Shown here: one piece after another, positions 7,827-14,683 of the stretch
Position numbering within the stretch: the stretch's first letter is position 1
How the letters are laid out: every line of letters starts with the position of its first letter
Assembly (NCBI RefSeq): GCF_002979435.1
Contig: NZ_PCOV01000009.1
Coordinates: 1-64,000 of the forward strand
DNA length: 64,000 nt
Source of the DNA: Microbacterium sp. MYb66
Lineage (GTDB): Bacteria; Actinomycetota; Actinomycetes; Actinomycetales; Microbacteriaceae
Reading direction: 5' to 3'
Notes under the pieces: generated by a model
What the model was told of the DNA's origin: nothing
What the model saw: only the letters and a program-made list of their open reading frames with translations
Databases searched by the model: none
Translations under genes and position numbers: made by a program

Positions 7827-7987
7827 CTAGTTCCGTTCCCTAACCTCAAGCACGATGTCGAACGTATCCAGCGGGACATCAAGGGTCACGGCGATGTAGT
7901 CGCGCGCCATCACCGGGATCTCCTCTTCACTGAGCGCCTGGGTCGCACCATCAAGCTCAGGGCCGCAATCACCTCATAGATCTTCAC
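7827..7987 (-). pseudogene. Broken HicB-like (antitoxin-type) small gene
   Basis: A minus-strand GTG at 7987 with GAGGG 6 bases upstream reads VKIYEVIA for eight codons and then goes out of frame. From 7961 another frame reads PELDGATQAL, then ARDYIAVTLDVPLDTFDI, ending VLEVRERN-TAG at 7827. Intact small HicB-like proteins run directly from a K-x-Y-E-V-I-A start through a WWxIxxPELDG segment into an ARDYIAxxLDVP helix. So about ten middle residues have been lost with a frameshift. It lies downstream of the ParB-like gene on the same strand. Family assignment is from memory of the pattern. Confidence 0.45.
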
Positions 7988-8048
7988 AATCACCCTCTTG
8001 TGTAGTCGATGCTGAGTGAGCAAGCGAGGTGCCACGAACGTTCCCGGA

Positions 8049-8921
8049 TCACTTTGGCACCGGAATCGGCGTGAAGCCAGCCTGGGGTGAACCAACCTGC
8101 AGCTTCACAAGCGCCTCGCCCTCTCGGAAAGCGTTCCAGGTGCGAAACAGGTAGAAGAGCGCCTGTCCCGGGAGGATGCGCCGCGAAGACCCCGCCTGCA
8201 AGTCGTTGGAGACGCGTCGAGACAACGTGAGGAAAGGGTCGCCGGGTCCGTTCTGGATGCCGTCACGGATACGGTTGAAGAACTCTGCGGTGTCATCAAC
8301 GTCGAGCTTCGAGAACTCGAGGAACGCTACCCCGAGCGCACTCACCGGCAAGCGAAGGTAGCGATACATCCCCCGCGCGTGTCGGGCAGCGAACTCAATG
8401 TCAGGGATCGACATTACGGCATCCGCCATCTCACTCTTCGTGAGCCCTGAATGACCACCGATGTGCGACGCGGCGTGCTTCACGTCCCCAGCCTTGTATG
8501 CCGTGTACAGGCGAGCGATCGCACCCACATCCTTGGCGTCGGCCCGATCGGCGAGTCCAGTGATCACGAGCATGTCCCCCGTGTTGCGCGCCGAGCCCGA
8601 ATCCAGCACGACCAGAGCATCTTCACTGATCCCTCGGACGACGAGCACCCAGGCCCCCTTGCCTGCCGCCACGATCGCCTGGCAGCGATTCTGACCGTCG
8701 ACCAGACGGCCTTCGGTATCGAACTTGATAGCCTCGCCCGTGACCACCCAACGGTCACCCTGGATGTCACGGACGTAGCCGTTGATGCGGCTTTTGCGCA
8801 TGTTTCGGTTGCGGTCGATGTTCACCGCGAGCCATGCAACTGCCAACTCGGGTGTGACGAAGACGTACTCCGCGGTCTCCCCCGCTGGACCCTTGGCTAC
8901 GGTCGCTGCCTGCTTACTCAT
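8049..8921 (-). CDS. ParB-like nuclease-domain protein (phage/plasmid type)
   Basis: A 290-residue protein like the ParB/Srx-fold proteins carried by actinophages and integrative elements. The N-terminal third has GDRWVVTGEAIKFDTEGRLV followed by DGQNRCQAIVAAG, the conserved ParB-like core in which D-G-Q-N-R-C is the central motif. The rest is helical and may bind DNA. There is no sign of a ParA partner. AGGGGG lies 6 bases before the ATG at 8921. It is the gene nearest the tRNA-Val 3' end, consistent with the edge of an integrated element. Confidence 0.7.
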   Translation of the reverse strand: MSKQAATVAKGPAGETAEYVFVTPELAVAWLAVNIDRNRNMRKSRINGYVRDIQGDRWVVTGEAIKFDTEGRLVDGQNRCQAIVAAGKGAWVLVVRGISEDALVVLDSGSARNTGDMLVITGLADRADAKDVGAIARLYTAYKAGDVKHAASHIGGHSGLTKSEMADAVMSIPDIEFAARHARGMYRYLRLPVSALGVAFLEFSKLDVDDTAEFFNRIRDGIQNGPGDPFLTLSRRVSNDLQAGSSRRILPGQALFYLFRTWNAFREGEALVKLQVGSPQAGFTPIPVPK

Positions 8922-8940
8922 GGTTGCCCCCTGATCGAGC

Positions 8941-8959
8941 GGGGATCAGGACGATCCCC
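8941..8959. repeat. Inverted repeat upstream of the ParB-like gene
   Basis: GGGGATC (8941-8947) and GATCCCC (8953-8959) form a 7-base inverted repeat with a 5-base spacer. It is 20-38 bases upstream of the ParB-like start, within its likely promoter/leader, so it could be an operator. Further GATC-containing words occur nearby (AGATCAA). Confidence 0.35.
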
Positions 8960-9002
8960 CTGGTGAGATCAAGTTGTAACCAAGAAGTTTCCAGACCGCA
9001 CT

Positions 9003-9036
9003 ATTGCCGGATCGTATTGCCCAGATATTGCCCAGG
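9003..9036. repeat. Three ATTGCC direct repeats beside the tRNA-Val 3' end
   Basis: ATTGCC occurs at 9003, 9016 and 9027. The last two are extended to ATTGCCCAG, so the spacing is 13 and then 11 bases. They lie between the ParB-like gene and the tRNA operon terminator. Short phased direct repeats next to a tRNA 3' end suggest arm-type sites of a tyrosine recombinase or remnants of an attachment site. No integrase gene is in the window to support this. Confidence 0.35.
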
Positions 9037-9050
9037 CTCCCCCGGACACG

Positions 9051-9077
9051 AAAAAACCCCCGGAGATCCGGGGGTTT
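9051..9077 (-). terminator. Rho-independent terminator of the tRNA Gly-Cys-Val operon
   Basis: AAACCCCCGG (9054-9063) pairs with CCGGGGGTTT (9068-9077) around AGAT. On the minus strand it is followed by a run of T (plus-strand A 9051-9056). It lies 5 bases after the 3' end of tRNA-Val. Confidence 0.85.
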
Positions 9078-9082
9078 GTCTG

Positions 9083-9154
9083 TGCGCGATACTGGGATCG
9101 AACCAGTGACCTCTTCCGTGTCAGGGAAGCGCGCTACCGCTGCGCCAATCGCGC
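9083..9154 (-). tRNA. tRNA-Val (GAC)
   Basis: Minus-strand cloverleaf with acceptor stem GCGCGAT/ATCGCGC and discriminator A. The D-arm has GGCGCAGCGGTAGCGC, the anticodon stem is CTTCC/GGAAG with loop CTGACAC (anticodon GAC at 9120-9122), and the T-loop is GTTCGATCC. CCA is not encoded. It is the last gene of a Gly-Cys-Val operon and borders the accessory region. Confidence 0.95.
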
Positions 9155-9182
9155 CCGTTGGGGCTATTCAGTTTTTCCCGCG

Positions 9183-9253
9183 AGGTGGCGACGGGATTCG
9201 AACCCGTGTAAACGGCTTTGCAGGCCGGTGCCTAGCCGCTCGGCCACGCCACC
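9183..9253 (-). tRNA. tRNA-Cys (GCA)
   Basis: Minus-strand cloverleaf with acceptor stem GGTGGCG/CGCCACC and discriminator T. The anticodon loop CTGCAAA gives GCA, and the T-arm is CGGGTTCGAATCCCG. The first base pair of the anticodon stem is mismatched. It is the middle gene of the operon; 28 bases separate it from tRNA-Val. Confidence 0.95.
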
Positions 9254-9307
9254 GTGTGGATTGACCCCACGTGCGACGGATCTTCCGAAGAAAACCCACT
9301 GCACTCG

Positions 9308-9380
9308 AGCGGATGACGAGACTCGAACTCGCGACCCCAACCTTGGCAAGGTTGTGCGCTACCAACTGCGCTACATCCGC
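9308..9380 (-). tRNA. tRNA-Gly (GCC)
   Basis: Minus-strand cloverleaf with acceptor stem GCGGATG/CATCCGC and discriminator T. The D-arm is TAGCGCAGTTGGTAGCGC, the anticodon stem CAACC/GGTTG has loop TTGCCAA (anticodon GCC), and the T-arm is GCGAGTTCGAGTCTCGT. It is first in the Gly-Cys-Val operon. Confidence 0.95.
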
Positions 9381-9531
9381 ATTTCGTTCCCGGTCGTCCC
9401 GGGCACTCATGAAACATTAGCCGAAGATCGGCCCTCCGCCAAACCCGCACCGAATCTCGCGCGTGTCTCACCGAGTGGTCCGTACGGCGTCTGAGCGTCG
9501 GGTAGTATCGGTTGACGTACCCCACAGGTAT

Positions 9532-9604
9532 GGGCGATTGGCGCAGTTGGTAGCGCGCTTCCTTCACACGGAAGAGGTCATCGGTTCGAGTCCGGTATCG
9601 CCCA
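9532..9604 (+). tRNA. tRNA-Val (CAC)
   Basis: Plus-strand cloverleaf with acceptor stem GGGCGAT/ATCGCCC and discriminator A. The anticodon stem CTTCC/GGAAG has loop TTCACAC (anticodon CAC), and the T-arm contains GGTTCGAGTCC. A TAGTAT hexamer at 9503-9508 is a candidate -10 box. Most of its length matches the oppositely oriented tRNA-Val(GAC). Confidence 0.95.
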
Positions 9605-9608
9605 CTCT

Positions 9609-9644
9609 GAACCTCCGACGCTCTCGGGGGTTCTTCTGTTTCTC
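9609..9644 (+). terminator. Terminator of tRNA-Val (CAC)
   Basis: GAACCTCCGA (9609-9618) pairs with TCGGGGGTTC (9624-9633) over 10 base pairs with one G-U, loop CGCTC, followed by TTCTGTTTCTC. Confidence 0.8.
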
Positions 9645-9702
9645 AGGCCGGCTCGACGACTTCCGCGACCGGATCGACGTCGCGACTCCGCTCGATCCGT
9701 CG

Positions 9703-10782
9703 TCACCCGAGCGGAACGCGCATCACGCGGTCGTCGCCGTCGCGGGCATCCCCTCGACCATCCGTGTTGTTCGTGAGAATCCACAGCGCGCCGTCCGGGT
9801 CGACCACGACGTCGCGAAGTCGGCCGTATTCGCCTGCGAAGTACTCGGCGGATGCCCCGAGGTCATCCAGCGGCACCTGTCTGAGCCGCTCGCCACGGAG
9901 ATTCGCGATGAAGATCGACCCCGATGCGATCGCGATGCCACTCGGACTGGCGGCAACCGGAGACCACTGCTGCACGGGATCGATGAACCCGTCACGCTGC
10001 GCGATGCCCTCCACCTCCGGCCAACCGTAGTTCCCGCCCGGTTCGATCACGTTCAGTTCGTCCCAGGTGTCCTGTCCGAACTCACTCGCGTACAGCGTGC
10101 CGTCGTCGTCCCACGCGAGCCCCTGCGGATTGCGGTGCCCGAGGCTGTAGACCGGCGAGCCCTCGAAAGGGTTGTCTGCGGGCACGTCTCCGTCCGGTGC
10201 GACTCGGAGGATCTTGCCCGAGAGCGAGCCCGGATCCTGCGCACTGTCGCGCTCGCCGGCATCCCCCACCGTCACGTAGAGCATCCCGTCCGGGCCGAAG
10301 GCGATGCGGCCGCCGTTGTGATTGGTCGCCGCGGAGATCCCGGAGAGGATCGTATCCGCCTCGCCGAGCTCGAGCGATCCGGGTGCTCCTTCCAGCGCGA
10401 ACCGCTGCACGCGGTTCTCGTCCGCAGCGGTGGAGTAGGCGTACAACTGACCGTCGTGGACGGCGATGCCCAGCAGCCCGCCCTCCCCGCGCGGCTCGAC
10501 ACCGTCGATCACCCCGACCTCACGCACGTCACCGTCCTCGGCGACCTCGAGGATCCGCGCGGTGTCACGCTCGCTGATCAGCGCGGTCTCCTCGAGAAAT
10601 GCGATGGACCAGGGCGCCGCCAGCTCCTGCACGAGAGTGGCCTCCTCCCCCGGAGCCACAGCACCGGAGCCCGCCGGAAGCTTCGGAGTCGAGGGCGTCG
10701 TCGGGACACACGCCGCCAGCAGGATGACGACTGCGGAGGCGCCGACGACTGCCTGGAAACCGTGCCACACCTTCGTCGCCAT
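9703..10782 (-). CDS. Secreted lipoprotein, glucose/sorbosone dehydrogenase (GSDH) family
   Basis: A 359-residue beta-propeller enzyme of the GSDH family (PQQ-dependent soluble glucose or sorbosone dehydrogenase type). The N-terminus is a lipoprotein signal, with a hydrophobic stretch ending in the lipobox LLAAC near residue 25, so it is anchored outside the membrane. Family marks include GEGGLLGIAVHD, NHNGGRIAFGPDGMLYVTVGD, then GHRNPQGLAWD and EPGGNYGWPEVEG. A Pro/Thr-rich spacer follows the Cys. GAGGAG precedes the ATG at 10782. It is divergent from a TetR gene whose operator lies between them. The substrate is unknown. Confidence 0.88.
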   Translation of the reverse strand: MATKVWHGFQAVVGASAVVILLAACVPTTPSTPKLPAGSGAVAPGEEATLVQELAAPWSIAFLEETALISERDTARILEVAEDGDVREVGVIDGVEPRGEGGLLGIAVHDGQLYAYSTAADENRVQRFALEGAPGSLELGEADTILSGISAATNHNGGRIAFGPDGMLYVTVGDAGERDSAQDPGSLSGKILRVAPDGDVPADNPFEGSPVYSLGHRNPQGLAWDDDGTLYASEFGQDTWDELNVIEPGGNYGWPEVEGIAQRDGFIDPVQQWSPVAASPSGIAIASGSIFIANLRGERLRQVPLDDLGASAEYFAGEYGRLRDVVVDPDGALWILTNNTDGRGDARDGDDRVMRVPLG

Positions 10783-10841
10783 GTCCGCTCCTCTGCCCTC
10801 TTCGACACTAAGCGCGCGATCCGCTCCAGAGAAGAGGTGCC

Positions 10842-10861
10842 TATCTGACGGTTGTCAGATA
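10842..10861. promoter_or_regulatory. Inverted-repeat operator between GSDH and TetR genes
   Basis: TATCTGAC-GGTT-GTCAGATA is a perfect 8-base inverted repeat with a 4-base spacer, a typical TetR-family operator size. It overlaps a TAAACT -10-like hexamer (10860-10865) that sits 6 bases before the TetR ATG. Binding would block the regulator's own promoter. The divergent GSDH gene starts 60 bases away and may be co-controlled. Confidence 0.7.
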
Positions 10862-10871
10862 AACTGACCCC

Positions 10872-11420
10872 ATGGATGCGAGGGCGCGACGTTCGCGCGA
10901 GAGACTCCGCGACGCGGTGCTGAACCTGGCCGGCCGGACACCGGTGGTCGACATCAGCGTCTCCGCGATCTGCTCAGCAGCCGGCGTCACGCGCGACACC
11001 TTCTACCGACATGCCGAAGGGCCCGTTCAGCTCCTCGCCGACGCGCTCTCCGCCGAGATCGATGAGGCGATGGAGATCCTGCCTCAGACCGACGCCATCG
11101 GTGACGGCGAGCGGGCCCTGCTGGAGCACGTCCAGCGCCGGGCATCGATCTACCGCGGAGCCATGCATCCCCTTCTCGCCGCCCCCATCCGCAGCAACCT
11201 TGAGGAATCGATCCGCTCCGGCCTGGTGCTCTGGGCCGATCTGCATCCCCAGATCGTCCCCGCTGCCTTCGAGGATCCCTCCGCCATGCGCATCGCCGTG
11301 GCGTACGCAGCCGCGGGCACCGTCGGCGCGATCGAGGAGTGGCTGCGGAGCGACGACGACGATATCGAACGTGCCGTGAGGCTGATCCTCGCGGCGTCAC
11401 CGGAATGGTGGCTGCGATGA
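10872..11420 (+). CDS. TetR/AcrR family transcriptional regulator
   Basis: A 182-residue TetR-type repressor. The N-terminal helix-turn-helix is clear at about residues 25-47: ISVSAICSAAGVTRDTFYRH. The C-terminal ligand domain is alpha-helical and ends EWWLR. The ATG at 10872 has no Shine-Dalgarno but has TAAACT 6 bases upstream, so the transcript is probably leaderless. The operator overlapping that box implies autoregulation. A zinc alcohol dehydrogenase follows 25 bases downstream on the same strand and is the probable co-transcribed target. Confidence 0.88.
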   Translation: MDARARRSRERLRDAVLNLAGRTPVVDISVSAICSAAGVTRDTFYRHAEGPVQLLADALSAEIDEAMEILPQTDAIGDGERALLEHVQRRASIYRGAMHPLLAAPIRSNLEESIRSGLVLWADLHPQIVPAAFEDPSAMRIAVAYAAAGTVGAIEEWLRSDDDDIERAVRLILAASPEWWLR

Positions 11421-11445
11421 CGGCCACCGGAAGAGGAGAGAACAC

Positions 11446-12495
11446 ATGAAGGCCGCACTGTTCCATGCCAAGGAAGACCTCCGAATCGAGGAGGTCCCGG
11501 AGCCCACTCCGGGCCCGGGTCAGGTCAAGCTGCGCAACGCCTATGCCGGGATCTGCGGGTCGGACCTGCACGTCTACTACTCCCCCGAAGCCGCAGGACT
11601 CGACCTCGAGCATCCGCATCCGGTCACGGGCTCCACGCTTCCGCAGATCCTCGGACACGAGTTCTCCGGCACCGTCGTCGAACTCGGTGAGGGCGTGAGC
11701 GGTGTCGCCGTGGGTGACCGCGTGGCCGTCTGGCCCATCTACTACTGCGGCGAGTGCCCTGCCTGCACGCGCGGCATGTTCAACGCCTGCCAGAAGATCG
11801 GATTCCACGGTCTCAGCTCCGACGGCGGCGGGATGGCCGAGTTCACCACGGTCGACGCATCGAAGCTCCATGTGCTGCCGGAGAACGTCGACCTGCGGAT
11901 GGGGGCGCTCGTCGAGCCGATGTCCGTCGCCTGGCACGCCGTCTCCCGCAGCGGAGTCGAGTCCGGTGGCACAGCGCTCATCGCGGGGGCCGGTCCGATC
12001 GGCATCGGCGTCTGGTTCGCCCTGCGTGCGCGGGGCGTCGAGCGCGTACTCGTCTCCGAGCCGAGCGCGGAGCGCCGTGCCATCATCGCCGCTCTCGGTG
12101 CCACGGTCGTGGACCCGGTGAACGAAGACCTCGCCGCCGCGGTGTCCGCTCTCACCGCCGGCGAGGGCGTCGATGTCGCCTTCGACGCCGCGGGGGTCGG
12201 ACCGGCGATCAGCTCCTCGCTCGCGAGCCTCGTCCCCGGCGGTCGAGTGGTCGTCGTCGCGATCCACGAGCGAACGATGGACTTCCTTCCGACGCAGCTC
12301 GTGATGGCCGAGACGGAGATCGCCGGTGCGCTCGCCTACCTTCCGGAGGACTTCGACGCGGTGATCGAGGCCATGTCCCGCGGCGTGTACGACACGACCG
12401 GATGGGTGCAGGAGACACCGCTCGAGAACGTGGTCGACGCGATCCACGCCCTGCGCGGCGGTGCCGGGGCGAAGATCCTCGTGCACGCGGGCTGA
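11446..12495 (+). CDS. Zinc-dependent alcohol dehydrogenase, 2,3-butanediol dehydrogenase type
   Basis: A 349-residue medium-chain dehydrogenase that oxidises a secondary alcohol or diol with NAD. Catalytic zinc ligands are visible in ICGSD and GHEF. The structural zinc loop is CGECPACTRGMFNAC, and the Rossmann motif is AGAGPIGIG. The insertion with SPEAAGLDLEHPHPVTG between the first Cys and GHEF, and the EPMSVAWHA segment, match (R,R)-butanediol dehydrogenases. GGAAGAGGAGA precedes the ATG. It forms an operon with the TetR gene just upstream. The exact substrate cannot be read from sequence. Confidence 0.88.
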   Translation: MKAALFHAKEDLRIEEVPEPTPGPGQVKLRNAYAGICGSDLHVYYSPEAAGLDLEHPHPVTGSTLPQILGHEFSGTVVELGEGVSGVAVGDRVAVWPIYYCGECPACTRGMFNACQKIGFHGLSSDGGGMAEFTTVDASKLHVLPENVDLRMGALVEPMSVAWHAVSRSGVESGGTALIAGAGPIGIGVWFALRARGVERVLVSEPSAERRAIIAALGATVVDPVNEDLAAAVSALTAGEGVDVAFDAAGVGPAISSSLASLVPGGRVVVVAIHERTMDFLPTQLVMAETEIAGALAYLPEDFDAVIEAMSRGVYDTTGWVQETPLENVVDAIHALRGGAGAKILVHAG

Positions 12496-12524
12496 ATCCC
12501 GTCCCGGTTGTCGGAGGGCGCGCG

Positions 12525-12530
12525 TAGTCT
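12525..12530 (+). promoter_or_regulatory. -10 box, likely leaderless promoter
   Basis: TAGTCT ends 6 bases before the GTG start at 12537, and no Shine-Dalgarno lies between. Transcription should start at or next to the GTG. Confidence 0.5.
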
Positions 12531-12536
12531 GCATCA

Positions 12537-12977
12537 GTGCCGACGACACGCGCCCTTCCGAGCCCTTGTGCGCTCTGCGGCAACACGCAGGGGGTGCGGA
12601 TCGACGGCGCCTGGTGTTGCGCCGATTGCGGATGGCGCTACGGCGATGCTCCCGACCCCGACCTGCCTCTCCCCCGCGTCGACGTCGTCTACTACATCCG
12701 GTACGACGACCGGGTGAAGATCGGCACCAGCAGGCGTCCACGACAGCGCCTCGCAAGCATCCGGCATCAGGAACTGCTCGCATTCGAACGCGGAGACCGA
12801 TCCGTCGAACAGCAGCGCCACCGTGATTTCGCCGCGATACGCGAGGGCGGCGAGTGGTTCACCTTCACCCCGGAGCTGCGGGCGCATGTCGCACTGCTCC
12901 GCCGCGAAGGCGACCCGTGGACGCTCTATGCGCGCTGGCTGAGCCGCGCGCTGCAGGGAGCCGACGAGCTCCCTTAG
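12537..12977 (+). CDS. GIY-YIG-like (T5orf172/MUG113-type) protein with N-terminal zinc ribbon
   Basis: A 146-residue protein. Residues about 10-35 form a zinc ribbon (CALC ... CCADCG). The rest has the GIY-YIG-type core: VVYYIRYDDRVKIGTS, then RRPRQRL, with a later EQQRHRDFAAIREGGEWF. Here the GIY/YIG strands appear as VYYI and VKIGTS and the catalytic Arg lies in the RQRL helix. Such small proteins are common in actinobacteria and may be nucleases or nucleic-acid binders. Function untested. A probable leaderless promoter drives it, and a bidirectional terminator separates it from the converging SPW gene. Confidence 0.75.
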   Translation: MPTTRALPSPCALCGNTQGVRIDGAWCCADCGWRYGDAPDPDLPLPRVDVVYYIRYDDRVKIGTSRRPRQRLASIRHQELLAFERGDRSVEQQRHRDFAAIREGGEWFTFTPELRAHVALLRREGDPWTLYARWLSRALQGADELP

Positions 12978-12987
12978 ACACGCATGA

Positions 12988-13031
12988 CGATGCCGGGCGA
13001 CTGCTTCGGGAAGTCCAGTCGCCCGGCATCG
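12988..13031. terminator. Bidirectional terminator between converging genes
   Basis: CGATGCCGGGCGACTG (12988-13003) pairs perfectly with CAGTCGCCCGGCATCG (13016-13031) over 16 base pairs, loop of 12. The GIY-YIG gene ends at 12977 and the SPW gene ends at 13046. Confidence 0.8.
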
Positions 13032-13045
13032 CGTCCGGGAGTCGA

Positions 13046-13432
13046 TCAGGCGGTGGCGACGCGGCCCCGAGTGCTCGCCGGCTGCGGCTGGGAGAAGATC
13101 ACCACGACGATCACCGCTGCACCCACGACGACGTGCGGAAGCCAGACGTTGAGCGCCTCACCGGCGAAGCCGAAGATCCACGGCGAGAGCGCGAGGAACA
13201 GGCTGGCGACGATGTCGAACACGAGGTGGACAGGCATCGGGATGAAGCCGAAGGGGCCCCACTCGTACTTCGTGAACAGGCTGTACACGATGAGCCCGAC
13301 GCCGAGGACGATCGGGATGATGACGGCTGCTCCGCCCACTCCGGCGAAGCCGAACAGCCAGGGCGCTGCGATCAACGCGATGCCGACGATGTAGTCGAGG
13401 ACTCCGTGGACCTTGGTCGGGATGAAACGCAT
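13046..13432 (-). CDS. SPW-repeat membrane protein
   Basis: A 128-residue membrane protein with four hydrophobic helices forming two SPW-type repeats (PF03779). The first repeat reads AAPWLFGFAG and the second LSPWIFGFAG. The loop between them carries charged residues (TKYEWGPFGF). The length fits short family members. Its function is unknown; members are often stress-associated in actinobacteria. GGAGG lies just before the ATG at 13432. It is monocistronic, converging on the GIY-YIG gene. Confidence 0.85.
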   Translation of the reverse strand: MRFIPTKVHGVLDYIVGIALIAAPWLFGFAGVGGAAVIIPIVLGVGLIVYSLFTKYEWGPFGFIPMPVHLVFDIVASLFLALSPWIFGFAGEALNVWLPHVVVGAAVIVVVIFSQPQPASTRGRVATA

Positions 13433-13621
13433 GATTCCTCCTTGTGTGGCGCCGCTGAACGCGACTCACCACTGGTTCGAAGCCCTCCTCGGATCGGATT
13501 GCCGGTCATCGCCGTCGGTGACGGAATGTGACGACGCTGAAATATCGGTGCGCCATGGACTCGATAGATTCAAGGGCATGTGCTTCCCGTGCACATCACC
13601 CGAACCCTCTGGAGCAACATC

Positions 13622-14683
13622 ATGACCTCTCGTCGCCGTGCCCTCGCGGGCGCCGCTCTCGTCCTCACTAGCGCACTGCTGGTGACCGCCTGCAGCTCGT
13701 CCGGATCGGGTGACGCGGCGACCGAGACCGCCGAGGATGCTCCCAAGATCACCTTCCTCTACTCGCCCTACGCCGACTACGCCCCGTTCTTCCTGGCCGA
13801 GGAGAAGGGCTACTTCGACGACGCCGGGCTCGATGTCGAACTCGTCGCCAAGGGTGGCAGCTCGGGCGAGACCTACCAGCAGGTCAGTACCGGCAACATC
13901 ACCGCCGGCGGCGCGACCTGGGGTGCCGGCCTGTTCAACGCCACCAAGGCGGGTGCATCGATCTCCGTGATCGCCAGCGTCTCCCGCATCCCGGAATCGG
14001 GCGCGAACCCGTCGCCGCTGATCGCCTCGGAGGCGTCCGATGTGACGGACGCCGCCGATCTGAAGGGCAAGAAGATCGGCATCCCCGGCGACGGCGGATT
14101 CGGCATCTACTCGGTCGACCTCGCACTCGAGTCCGTCGGCCTGAGCGTCGACGACGTCGAGCTCGTCAACCTGAGCCCCGGCGACATCCCGGCCGCCCTC
14201 GCGAACGGTTCCGTGGACGCGAGCTGGTCGATCGAGCCGATCTCCTCCGCCGTCATCGCCAAGGGCATCGCACACGAGCTGCTGCCCATCGACTACCAGG
14301 CCGGCGTCGAGCTGGGTGCGATGGTCTTCAACACCGAGTACGTCGAGAAGCATCCCGCCGCGGTCACGGCGTTCACGGCCGCCTACCTCAAGGCCGTCAA
14401 GGAGCTCGAGGACGGCGGCTGGGACGACCCCGCCACGCAGGAGATCATCGCCGAATACACGGATCTTCCCGTCGAGACCCTGACCTCGATCGCCCTGACG
14501 ACGCAGGACCCGAGCGGAGCGATCGACTGGGAGGACGTCGCCCGCCAGGAACAGTTCTTCCGTGACCGCGACGCACTCGAGTTCGACGGCGACTCCGGCA
14601 TCAAGGACATCTACCGTGAAGACATCCTGAAGGACGCGATCGCGCTGCAGGAGAGCGGCGACCTGGCCTCTTCCAAGAAATGA
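13622..14683 (+). CDS. ABC transporter substrate-binding lipoprotein (nitrate/sulfonate/THI5-like type)
   Basis: A 353-residue solute-binding lipoprotein with a signal peptide and lipobox VTAC near residue 23. The mature part has the NMT1/THI5/SsuA-like fold: YADYAPFFLAEEKGYFDDAG, and a ligand-binding middle with KIGIPGDGGFGIYSVD. These proteins bind sulfonates, nitrate, pyrimidine precursors or aromatic acids, so the ligand is open. I chose ATG 13622 (GGAG 8 bases upstream) over 13580. It is first in an operon, and the ATPase start overlaps its stop. Confidence 0.88.
   Translation: MTSRRRALAGAALVLTSALLVTACSSSGSGDAATETAEDAPKITFLYSPYADYAPFFLAEEKGYFDDAGLDVELVAKGGSSGETYQQVSTGNITAGGATWGAGLFNATKAGASISVIASVSRIPESGANPSPLIASEASDVTDAADLKGKKIGIPGDGGFGIYSVDLALESVGLSVDDVELVNLSPGDIPAALANGSVDASWSIEPISSAVIAKGIAHELLPIDYQAGVELGAMVFNTEYVEKHPAAVTAFTAAYLKAVKELEDGGWDDPATQEIIAEYTDLPVETLTSIALTTQDPSGAIDWEDVARQEQFFRDRDALEFDGDSGIKDIYREDILKDAIALQESGDLASSKK

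Noticed and set aside
7788..7979. Plus-strand ORF of 63 codons
   Set aside because: It is the antisense of the broken HicB-like gene, whose minus-strand frames read as recognisable protein.
9463..10848. Plus-strand ORF of 461 codons over the tRNA-Val and GSDH region
   Set aside because: It runs through a tRNA gene and opposite a well-supported GSDH lipoprotein. It is a high-GC shadow frame.
13433..13621. TPP or other riboswitch before the THI5-like binding protein
   Set aside because: No CTGAGA-type or other conserved riboswitch core is visible in the leader.
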